5,116 nt of DNA from an uncultured Verrucomicrobiae bacterium (GTDB lineage Bacteria > Verrucomicrobiota > Verrucomicrobiia > Verrucomicrobiales > DEV007), in contig CALDKL010000466.1 of NCBI GenBank assembly GCA_937898895.1, forward strand, positions 1 to 5,116, in the 5' to 3' direction. The notes beneath the pieces are model-generated. The model was not told the DNA's origin and ran no database searches. It saw only the letters and a list, made by a program, of their open reading frames with translations. This document shows, in pieces, positions 1 through 5,116 of this stretch (position 1 is its first letter; each line of letters begins with the position of its first letter). Both the position numbers and the translations under genes were made by a program.

Positions 1-453
1 TTGAAAGACCAGGCTCGCTCCGAGTCAGCCCTGTGCCTGTCATTGCTCCGTCCCGCCCCCGACGTTTCGCCCATTGCCTTTACTCTCGGCTATGTTTCCG
101 GCGACACGTATTATTACTATCTCACCTCCTACGCCGGGGAATACGCCAAACTCTCGCCGGGCCGCTGGCTCCTCATCGACACCCTGCGGCACCTGTATGC
201 GCGGACGACGGGATCTCGCCTTCGTTTCGACATGCTCTGCGGCGAGGAAGACTACAAGTCGCGCTGGCCTGTCGTCTCCTACGATGTCTCGCGTGCCATC
301 CTCATTCCCCGACGGATCGCCAATCTTCCCCGCATCCTCGCCTACTCGGCGATTTACGGCCTGAAAAACGCAAAAAACCGCCATCTGCTCAACCGTCCGG
401 AGCGGTGCGCCCTTCACCTCCCCGATCCGCAGGAAGTCATCCTGCCCGGCTGA
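1..453 (+). CDS. GNAT-fold acyltransferase, CelD/BcsL type (C-terminal part, 5' truncated by window edge)
   Basis: The open frame enters from the left edge and ends at TGA 451-453, giving 150 visible codons; the TTG at base 1 is just the window edge, so the true start lies upstream. The visible part matches the second half of the Acetyltransf_6 (BioF2/CelD-like) GNAT domain: a beta-strand pair with PIAFTLGYVSGDTYYYYLTSY (visible residues ~24-44), the SPG turn of the acyl-CoA-binding region (~52-54), a helix, then FDMLCGEEDYKSRW (~76-89), the family's typical 'fD...G.e.YK.rW' signature. A basic tail follows (RRIANLPRILAY onward). Known members transfer acyl or aminoacyl groups and are frequent in exopolysaccharide and cell-envelope loci; the substrate here cannot be told. 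The protein is probably cytoplasmic, though the N-terminus is unseen. It is convergent with the next gene, 42 bp away. Family call fairly sure; function open. Confidence 0.8.
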   Translation: MKDQARSESALCLSLLRPAPDVSPIAFTLGYVSGDTYYYYLTSYAGEYAKLSPGRWLLIDTLRHLYARTTGSRLRFDMLCGEEDYKSRWPVVSYDVSRAILIPRRIANLPRILAYSAIYGLKNAKNRHLLNRPERCALHLPDPQEVILPG

Positions 454-477
454 TCCGGGAATCGACGCCCGCGCGTC
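445..477. terminator. Possible weak hairpins between convergent genes
   Basis: Two short GC-rich inverted repeats lie where the convergent genes end. The first pairs CCCGG (445-449) with CCGGG (455-459) around a 5-base loop and spans the stop codon of the left gene. The second pairs GACGC (464-468) with GCGTC (473-477) around a 4-base loop. Neither is followed by a T-run on either strand, so an intrinsic terminator is only a guess from position. Confidence 0.2.
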
Positions 478-495
478 CGTAAAAGGAATCCGCCT

Positions 496-1434
496 TCAGC
501 GCGTCGAGGCATCCTTTGCCGGAGCCGTGCCTGCCTCCAGCAGTCGAGCCGCTTCCTTGCCGACCCCGGACTCCGCATCGAGGGAGACAATGCGCCGAAG
601 CGTCGCTTCGCAATCCTGCTCCCGCCCGGCACGTCGCTCGAAGCCCGCCCGGTTGAGCAAGGCCCCCTGCAGCGCCTCGCCCGCGAGTTTGCGGTCGGCG
701 ATCTGGCGGTCGGTGAGGGCAATCATCTCGTCCCATTTCTTCTCGCGCAGGAGAGTCTGGATTTCGCGCTCGTAGGCCTCGTCGGCGAGGATGCGCTGAA
801 AGCGATCACGCAACGTCAACTCATCCCTCGCGTCGAGATCGAGGATCTCCCGCAGTTCCTTTCCAAAAAAGCGGGCAAGCAGCGCATCCGGCAGATCCGG
901 GAGACTTTTCACGAGAGCCCGCGCCCGCTCGATTCCGGAGAGCGACGCCGCCTGTTCGACCATGGCCATTCCCCCTTCGTGCGCCGCCTTGATCTCGAGG
1001 ATCTGCTCGGCGTACTCTTTCGCAGAGATCGGCTGGTATCCGTTGATCCCGAAGGGACGACCCGCAGCGTCGGTCAGCAGCACGGTGGGAAATCCTCTCA
1101 CCCGGTAGGCATCCCGGAGCAAGGCCTTCTCCGCCAGTTCGCTGCGGGGGAGAAGACTGTCTTTGGGATACTCCAGTTTCACGAGGGCGAATTTCGCGGA
1201 GACAAGCTCGATAAAGGCCGGATCGCCGAGGATCTCATCGTAGAATTTTCCACAAATTTCGATCCAGTCGGTTCCGGTGAAAACCAGCATCAGACTCTTT
1301 CCCTCTGCCTTCGCTTCCGCCAGGCCGGAAGCGTAGTCCCGATGCCAAACCCCAACGGCCAGCGACTCCCTGCGGGAAAGGCCGATGAGCAACACGAACA
1401 GGGCGCAGAGGTGAACAAAACGGCAGCGAATCAT
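496..1434 (-). CDS. Exported thioredoxin-fold protein with degenerate CXXC site and helical C-terminal domain
   Basis: The protein has 312 residues counting from ATG at 1434. This start is chosen because it puts a signal peptide at the very N-terminus: basic MIRCRF, hydrophobic CALFVLLIGL (~10-19), likely cleavage after SLA (24-26). A longer in-frame start at 1521 would bury it behind 29 mostly polar residues. Residues ~30-150 form a thioredoxin fold of the kind with 'FTGSDWCxxC' in relatives: here it reads VFTGTDWIEIC (51-61), and the cis-proline loop is GFPTV (114-118). The first active-site cysteine is isoleucine 58; only C61 remains, so ordinary disulfide exchange is unlikely. Residues ~155-300 are helical and TPR-like (KKWDEMIALTDRQI, then a helix pair with C275), probably for protein contacts. 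It is divergent from the cytochrome gene and probably acts in the periplasm. The role is unknown; it could be a redox-dead chaperone or binding protein. No clear Shine-Dalgarno precedes the start. Confidence 0.85.
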   Translation of the reverse strand: MIRCRFVHLCALFVLLIGLSRRESLAVGVWHRDYASGLAEAKAEGKSLMLVFTGTDWIEICGKFYDEILGDPAFIELVSAKFALVKLEYPKDSLLPRSELAEKALLRDAYRVRGFPTVLLTDAAGRPFGINGYQPISAKEYAEQILEIKAAHEGGMAMVEQAASLSGIERARALVKSLPDLPDALLARFFGKELREILDLDARDELTLRDRFQRILADEAYEREIQTLLREKKWDEMIALTDRQIADRKLAGEALQGALLNRAGFERRAGREQDCEATLRRIVSLDAESGVGKEAARLLEAGTAPAKDASTR

Positions 1435-1589
1435 GGAAGAGTGTGTTTCAGAATGGATTTCAAGTCTCTTGTCGCGAGGGCAAGCCCGTGGGACAGGCCC
1501 GACCCGGCTTTTTCGAACCACGCGCTTGCGCCGTATCTCGCCTTGGCCTCTCTCGACGCATACCCTAATCTTCTCATCCCTGATTTCAA
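1435..1589. promoter_or_regulatory. Divergent intergenic region, probably holding both promoters
   Basis: This 155-bp gap separates the divergent thioredoxin-fold and cytochrome genes, so promoters for both should lie here. On the plus strand the best candidate is weak: TTGGCC at 1543-1548 and CCTAAT at 1564-1569, 15 bases apart. I found no convincing -10/-35 pair on the minus strand. A short GGGC-AA-GCCC inverted repeat is present near 1478-1488, but no clear operator was found. No Shine-Dalgarno is visible before either start. Confidence 0.3.
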
Positions 1590-3245
1590 ATGAAGCGATC
1601 CCTTTCCCTCCTTGCCGTTTCCTTGCTCGGCCTCGCCACTTCGTCCGAAGCAGAAGGAGACAAAGTCCTCGAGCTCGGGCGTCTCACCTATCAAACCTGC
1701 GTAGCCTGCCACGGTCCCGACGGCAGGGGCCTCCGGGCCGGCGACCTCCTCATGGCCCCCTCTCTCCACGACTCCCCCTTCCTCAAAGGCAACCACTCGG
1801 AACTCCTCACCGCCATCCTTCTCAAAGGCATCCTCAAACAGGACAACAAGCACATCCAGGCGATGCTCCCGCTCGAGGCCGCCCTCTCCGACGAACAGAT
1901 CGCGGCGCTCATCGCCTACGCCACCGAGGAATTCGGGGACACCCGTCGCAATGTCAAAGCCATCAGCGTTTCGAAATGGAGGAAGAAATACGCGGATCGA
2001 ACCATCCCCTGGAAACGTGCGGAACTCGAGGAGGCGCTCGCCGAAGCGACCGCCCCTCCGTTTCTCAGCAATCTTCGTTACCAGATCTACGAGGGAAAAT
2101 GGGAGGAACTTCCCGACTTCTCCGCGCTGTCTCCCGCAACGGTCGGCACGCTCAAGGACGGGCCGATTTCTCTGAATCCGGCAAAGGATCGAAAGGGGGC
2201 CTTTGGCATGGTCTTCGACGCCGAGTTCACCCTTCGCGAGGCCGGAGACTATCACTTTTCCCTCACCTCCGACGATGGCTCCGCCCTGGTGATCGACGGA
2301 GAGACCCTTATCGGCAATGACGGCGTCCATCCCGCAAGAACCGTGAACATGAAGGAAACTCTCCAGGCTGGCCTTCACACGATGCAGGTGCAATACTTCG
2401 AACGCGGCGGCGAACGCTCTCTCGCCCTCGCCGTGAGAGGTCCTGACACCAAATCGGTGACCCGCTGGCTCTCCACCGAAACGAGTGAGGCGCGCAAAGC
2501 CGCCCAGAGCTACGATCCCATTCCCCTCACGGCCCTCCGTCCCGGCGAGGCCATCGTCCACCGCGCCTTTCTTCCCGACGCGAAACCCCGCGCCATCGGA
2601 GTCGGCTATCCCGGGGCCGTCAACCTCGTCTGGGACGCCGATGTGTTGAATCTCGCCTATGTCTACCGAGGCGACTTCATGGACGCTGCCTCTCATTGGA
2701 ATGGTCGCGGAGCCGCCAGCACCCCTCTCGGCAAAGATCGCGTCAAAATCGCCCACGGGCTGCCCTTTCAGATTCTCGAGAGCCTCGACGAACCCTGGCA
2801 ATCCTTCTCCGAAACAAAGGTGAAATACGAACGCGACACCGCAAATCCCCAAAAGGAGATCACGATCAACCTGCGTCATCCCGACTACCAGTTCCGCGGC
2901 TACCACCTTGATGCGAAACGCTTCCCCACCTTCCGCTATGATTATCGAAACCTCGCCGTGGCCGACACCTTTGTCCCCGCCGAGGTCGACGGGGTCACCG
3001 CTCTGATCCGCACCGTGAAGATCGAGGGCACCCCGGAGGAACACACCTGGTTTCGCATCGCCGCCTCCGGTTCCCAGGCGGTCGCCGGGGATTGGATCGA
3101 CGTCGGCAGCAACCTCGCTCTGAAAGTCGACGGTGCCAAAGCCATCAGCCGCACCTGCGAAGGAAACCGCGAGACTCTCGTCTCCGTCACCCGAGACATG
3201 ACCCTGACATTGACCTACCGATGGAACAACCCGCTCCGGCCCTGA
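1590..3245 (+). CDS. Exported mono-haem c-type cytochrome with PA14 domain and unnamed C-terminal domain
   Basis: The protein has 551 residues. ATG 1590 is chosen because it begins a clear signal peptide: MKRS, hydrophobic LSLLAVSLLGLA, likely cleavage after SEA (19-21). Domains in order: cytochrome c (~24-118) with haem site CVACH (37-41) and a probable axial methionine M92 in AMLPLEAALSDEQIAALIAY; a linker with charged residues (~120-160); a PA14 domain (~163-285) with YEGKWEELPDF, FTLREAGDYHFSLTSDDGSA (213-232), VIDG (234-237) and GLHTMQVQYFERGG (261-274); then ~250 residues (300-551) that I cannot assign to a named family, containing RAIGVGYPGAVNLVWDA (334-350) and YRGDFMDAASHWNGRG (359-374). 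PA14 domains commonly bind carbohydrate, sometimes with calcium. One haem suggests electron transfer, and export puts it in the periplasm or on the outer surface. The next gene starts 35 bp downstream on the same strand, likely one operon. The electron partner and substrate are inferred, not shown. Confidence 0.87.
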   Translation: MKRSLSLLAVSLLGLATSSEAEGDKVLELGRLTYQTCVACHGPDGRGLRAGDLLMAPSLHDSPFLKGNHSELLTAILLKGILKQDNKHIQAMLPLEAALSDEQIAALIAYATEEFGDTRRNVKAISVSKWRKKYADRTIPWKRAELEEALAEATAPPFLSNLRYQIYEGKWEELPDFSALSPATVGTLKDGPISLNPAKDRKGAFGMVFDAEFTLREAGDYHFSLTSDDGSALVIDGETLIGNDGVHPARTVNMKETLQAGLHTMQVQYFERGGERSLALAVRGPDTKSVTRWLSTETSEARKAAQSYDPIPLTALRPGEAIVHRAFLPDAKPRAIGVGYPGAVNLVWDADVLNLAYVYRGDFMDAASHWNGRGAASTPLGKDRVKIAHGLPFQILESLDEPWQSFSETKVKYERDTANPQKEITINLRHPDYQFRGYHLDAKRFPTFRYDYRNLAVADTFVPAEVDGVTALIRTVKIEGTPEEHTWFRIAASGSQAVAGDWIDVGSNLALKVDGAKAISRTCEGNRETLVSVTRDMTLTLTYRWNNPLRP

Positions 3246-3280
3246 CCCTGTTGATCCATCGTCCACACCCTCTCCGGCCC

Positions 3281-4747
3281 ATGAAATACGCCCCGCTTTT
3301 TCTGATCCCGCTGCTCTCCCCCGCCCTTTCTTCCGAGGTTCCGAAGGAGTCCGATTTCTACTCTATCACCCCGATTCCGGCACCGCCCGGCGAAGTGATC
3401 GAAGGAGGTGGTATCGAATGCCTGCCCAACGGAAAGGTCGCGGTCTGCACCCGCCGCGGGCAGATCTGGATGATCGAGAACGCTGCCGAACATCCTGACA
3501 AACCCGCCCAATGGAAGCTCTTCGCCGAATCCCTCCACGAACCGCTCGGCCTCGCCTGGCGCGATGGCTGGCTCTACGTGGTACAACGTCCCGAGGTGAC
3601 GCGGCTGCGCGACGAAGACGGCGATGGTCGCGCCGATGCGTTCGAAACCGTCAGCGACGGATGGGGCATCAATGGCGACTACCACGAATATGCCTTCGGC
3701 TCGACCTTCGACCGCGAGGGCAATCTCTGGTGCGCCCTCTGCCTGACCGGATCGTTCACCGCCGAGTCTCTCTACCGGGGCTGGATTCTCCGTGTCTCGC
3801 CCGACGGAAAGCTCATCCCCACCGCCAGTGGGGTGCGTTCGCCGGGCGGGGTCGGATTCAATGCCGAAGGCGAAGCCTTCTACACCGAAAACCAGGGTCC
3901 CTGGAACGGATCGAGTTCGCTGAAATGGATCAAACCGGGATCCTTTCAGGGCAACCCGAACGGCAATGTTTTCTTCGAATTTGCCGGAGGGGCTGCTGGC
4001 GAGCGCCCCCTCGACCCTCCCTACACGGAGCAGGGCAGCCGCATCGTGAAGGAACGAGAGCGCATCGCCCAATTCATCCCGCCCGCCGTTGTCCTGCCTC
4101 ACCAGAAAGTGGGCAACTCTCCGACCGGCATCGTGCCCGATTTTTCCCAGGGCAAGTTCGGTCCCTTCACCGGACAGGTCTTTGTCGGCGAACAAACCCA
4201 TTCGAAGATCCACCGCATCTTTCTCGAAAAGGTCAACGGTCTCTACCAGGGGGCGATGTTCCCTTTTCTCGAGGGCTTCAAGTCCGGCAACATCGCCCTG
4301 CGGCTTTCCCCGGAGGGCCAGCTCTACACGAGCGGATCCGACCGCGGCTGGGGTGCCCGCGGGGGCATGCCTTTCAGTTTCGAACGAGTCACCTGGACGG
4401 GCCGTATTCCTTTCGAGATTCACGAAATGCGCGTCCGGCGCGACGGTTTCGACCTCACCTTCACCCTTCCCGTCGACAAGACCAGCGCGGTGGATGCGTC
4501 CTTCCGGATGGAGGCATACACTTACATTTACCAAATGGCCTACGGCAGTCCCGAAGTCGATCCGGTGAAGCCGCAGGTCTCCGTCGAAGACATTTCGAAA
4601 GACGGAAGACGAGTGCGCCTGAAGGTCAGTCCGATGACCAAGGGCCATGTCCATGAACTGCACGCCGACGGACTCAGGTCGGCTGACGGTGGATCCGGCC
4701 TGCTGCACCCCCAGGCCTACTACACCCTCAACGAGATCCCGAAATAG
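3281..4747 (+). CDS. Exported beta-propeller protein resembling PQQ-type sugar/sorbosone dehydrogenases
   Basis: The protein has 488 residues from ATG 3281. The frame is open upstream to 3092, but those 63 codons lie within the cytochrome gene or the short gap and read as arginine-rich shadow sequence, while 3281 starts a signal peptide (MKYAPLFLIPLLSPALSS). Residues ~25-370 are a beta-propeller: strands such as GGIECLPNGKVAVCTRRGQIWMI (from 43), EPLGLAWRDGWLYVVQRPEVTRL (from 87), and VGFNAEGEAFYTENQGPW (191-208). An EF-hand-like loop with D111, D113, D115, G116, D119 and E122 probably binds calcium. A conserved stretch, LPHQKVGNSPTGIVPDFSQG (272-291), precedes GQVFVGEQTHSKIHRI (298-313). Residues ~371-488 are a beta-rich C-terminal domain ending in YYTLNEIP. 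Related PVC propellers often carry a haem domain in the same chain; here the haem is in the upstream gene. I see no haem motif here. Substrate and cofactor are unproved. Confidence 0.85.
   Translation: MKYAPLFLIPLLSPALSSEVPKESDFYSITPIPAPPGEVIEGGGIECLPNGKVAVCTRRGQIWMIENAAEHPDKPAQWKLFAESLHEPLGLAWRDGWLYVVQRPEVTRLRDEDGDGRADAFETVSDGWGINGDYHEYAFGSTFDREGNLWCALCLTGSFTAESLYRGWILRVSPDGKLIPTASGVRSPGGVGFNAEGEAFYTENQGPWNGSSSLKWIKPGSFQGNPNGNVFFEFAGGAAGERPLDPPYTEQGSRIVKERERIAQFIPPAVVLPHQKVGNSPTGIVPDFSQGKFGPFTGQVFVGEQTHSKIHRIFLEKVNGLYQGAMFPFLEGFKSGNIALRLSPEGQLYTSGSDRGWGARGGMPFSFERVTWTGRIPFEIHEMRVRRDGFDLTFTLPVDKTSAVDASFRMEAYTYIYQMAYGSPEVDPVKPQVSVEDISKDGRRVRLKVSPMTKGHVHELHADGLRSADGGSGLLHPQAYYTLNEIPK
3611..3646 (+). 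other. EF-hand-like calcium-binding loop coding segment
   Basis: Codons 111-122 of the propeller gene spell DEDGDGRADAFE. This fits the 12-residue EF-hand loop pattern with D at positions 1, 3, 5 and 9, G at 6 and E at 12. Such loops recur in secreted propellers of this group, where they are thought to hold calcium for stability. Position 8 is alanine rather than the usual bulky hydrophobic residue, so binding is likely but not certain. Confidence 0.6.
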
Positions 4748-4858
4748 GAGATCCCGCCTCGCGGCAACCATCCGAACGCTTCGCAATCCTCTGTCATCCC
4801 GAGCCGAAGCCCGCTCAAACGCGGAGAGTTTCCCCACGATTCGCCCTCCCTTTTCCTC
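4748..4858. other. Intergenic stretch with nothing recognised
   Basis: The 111 bases after the propeller stop codon contain no convincing gene on either strand. The only structure noted is a 4-bp GAGC/GCTC repeat around 4800-4815, too weak for a terminator and without a T-run directly after it. The end of the stretch is pyrimidine-rich (CCTCCCTTTTCC, near 4845-4857). Confidence 0.4.
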
Positions 4859-4886
4859 TTGATCTAAGTTTCATAAATATTATATT
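4859..4886 (+). promoter_or_regulatory. Sigma-70-like promoter for the flippase gene
   Basis: A -35-like TTGATC (4859-4864, four of six matches to TTGACA) and a -10-like TATATT (4881-4886, five of six to TATAAT) are separated by 16 bases. They lie in an AT-rich island (4862-4900, only 5 G or C of 39) that stands out from its GC-rich surroundings. Transcription would start near 4892-4894, only about 7-9 bases before ATG 4901. No Shine-Dalgarno is visible. Confidence 0.5.
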
Positions 4887-4900
4887 TTCAAAAATCATTT

Positions 4901-5116
4901 ATGTCTTCCACCGACCGCCTCTCCCCCGGGTCTGCTGCGCATCGTGACCGTTCTCTGCGGCTCGCGGTGGTGACATCCTTGATTTCAAAAGCCGGAACCA
5001 TCGTATTGCGACTCGTCTCCATCCCGATCGCCGTTCACCTGCTGGGAATGGAAATGTTTGGTGTCTACACGGCAATCACGATGGCCGTGGGCATGATCGA
5101 CATGATGCACATCGGG
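4901..5116 (+). CDS. MOP-superfamily polysaccharide flippase, Wzx-like (N-terminal part, 3' truncated by window edge)
   Basis: The frame starts at ATG 4901 and is open to the window end, giving 72 codons without a stop. The N-terminus is hydrophilic (MSSTDRLSPGSAAHRDRSLR, 1-20), then reads like the first helices of oligosaccharide/polysaccharide flippases of the MOP/MATE-like superfamily: VVTSLISKAGTIVLRLVSIP (~23-42), the conserved LG...FGVYTAI turn (48-59), and a second helix reaching MIDMMHIG at the edge, where family members have a D-x-G-I-G motif. Flippases of this kind move lipid-linked sugar chains across the inner membrane. The start is chosen because no other ATG lies just upstream and the AT-rich promoter region ends here. 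The remainder, normally about 400 residues, is not visible, so the subfamily is uncertain. Confidence 0.75.
   Translation, partial: MSSTDRLSPGSAAHRDRSLRLAVVTSLISKAGTIVLRLVSIPIAVHLLGMEMFGVYTAITMAVGMIDMMHIG

Noticed and set aside
1435..1521. N-terminal extension of the thioredoxin-fold protein from a start at 1521
   Set aside because: It would bury the signal peptide behind 29 polar residues; the ATG at 1434 is better.
1457..1589. Repeated GATTTCAA at about 1457 and 1582, and again near 4981
   Set aside because: Eight-base matches of this kind occur by chance, one copy lies inside the flippase coding region, and no symmetrical or regularly spaced arrangement supports an operator.
979..1593. 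A 204-codon plus-strand frame opposite the thioredoxin-fold gene
   Set aside because: It is antisense to the recognisable thioredoxin fold and overlaps the start of the cytochrome gene; no domain or export signal is visible.
1431..3266. A 611-codon open frame on the minus strand opposite the cytochrome gene
   Set aside because: It is a shadow produced by GC-rich codon use. The plus strand carries a signal peptide, CVACH haem motif and PA14 domain, whereas the antisense translation is a low-complexity G/V/E-rich sequence with no recognisable domain.
3092..3280. N-terminal extension of the propeller protein
   Set aside because: The extra 63 codons overlap the cytochrome coding region and are arginine/proline-rich; starting at 3281 gives a proper signal peptide.
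3215..4837. A 540-codon open frame on the minus strand opposite the propeller gene
   Set aside because: Same reason: it mirrors a gene with clear propeller motifs, and its translation shows no signal peptide or domain I recognise.

Overview
The window is GC-rich and densely coded. It looks like a piece of a Verrucomicrobiota-type (PVC group) chromosome. The evidence is the combination of a secreted thioredoxin-fold protein with a helical C-terminal tail, a secreted mono-haem cytochrome c fused to a PA14 domain, and a secreted beta-propeller of the sugar-dehydrogenase-like type, plus start codons without clear Shine-Dalgarno sequences. The assignment rests on protein style only; no rRNA or other marker gene is present.

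Layout: (1) 1-453, plus strand: the C-terminal part of a GNAT-fold acyltransferase of the CelD/BcsL (Acetyltransf_6) type, whose beginning lies upstream of the window. (2) 496-1434, minus strand: an exported thioredoxin-like protein, convergent with the first gene, whose CXXC site has lost its first cysteine. (3) 1435-1589: a divergent intergenic region. (4) 1590-3245, plus strand: an exported c-type cytochrome with a PA14 domain and a large C-terminal region I cannot name. (5) 3281-4747, plus strand: an exported beta-propeller protein resembling PQQ-type sugar/sorbosone dehydrogenases, 35 bp downstream of the cytochrome and probably in the same operon. (6) 4748-4900: a gap ending in a strikingly AT-rich stretch with a good sigma-70-like promoter. 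(7) 4901 to the window end, plus strand: the N-terminus of a MOP-superfamily polysaccharide flippase (Wzx-like).

How the genes may work together: the cytochrome and propeller would both be exported and form a plausible electron-transfer pair, with the propeller oxidising an unknown, perhaps carbohydrate, substrate and the haem taking the electrons. The divergently read thioredoxin-fold protein would be in the same compartment. The two edge genes are of types common in exopolysaccharide loci, so the redox genes may sit inside or beside a surface-polysaccharide cluster. These links are inferences from gene order. I saw no mobile element, CRISPR array, tRNA or rRNA, and no clearly novel system; the most unusual items are the degenerate thioredoxin site, the unnamed cytochrome C-terminal region and the AT-rich near-leaderless promoter.
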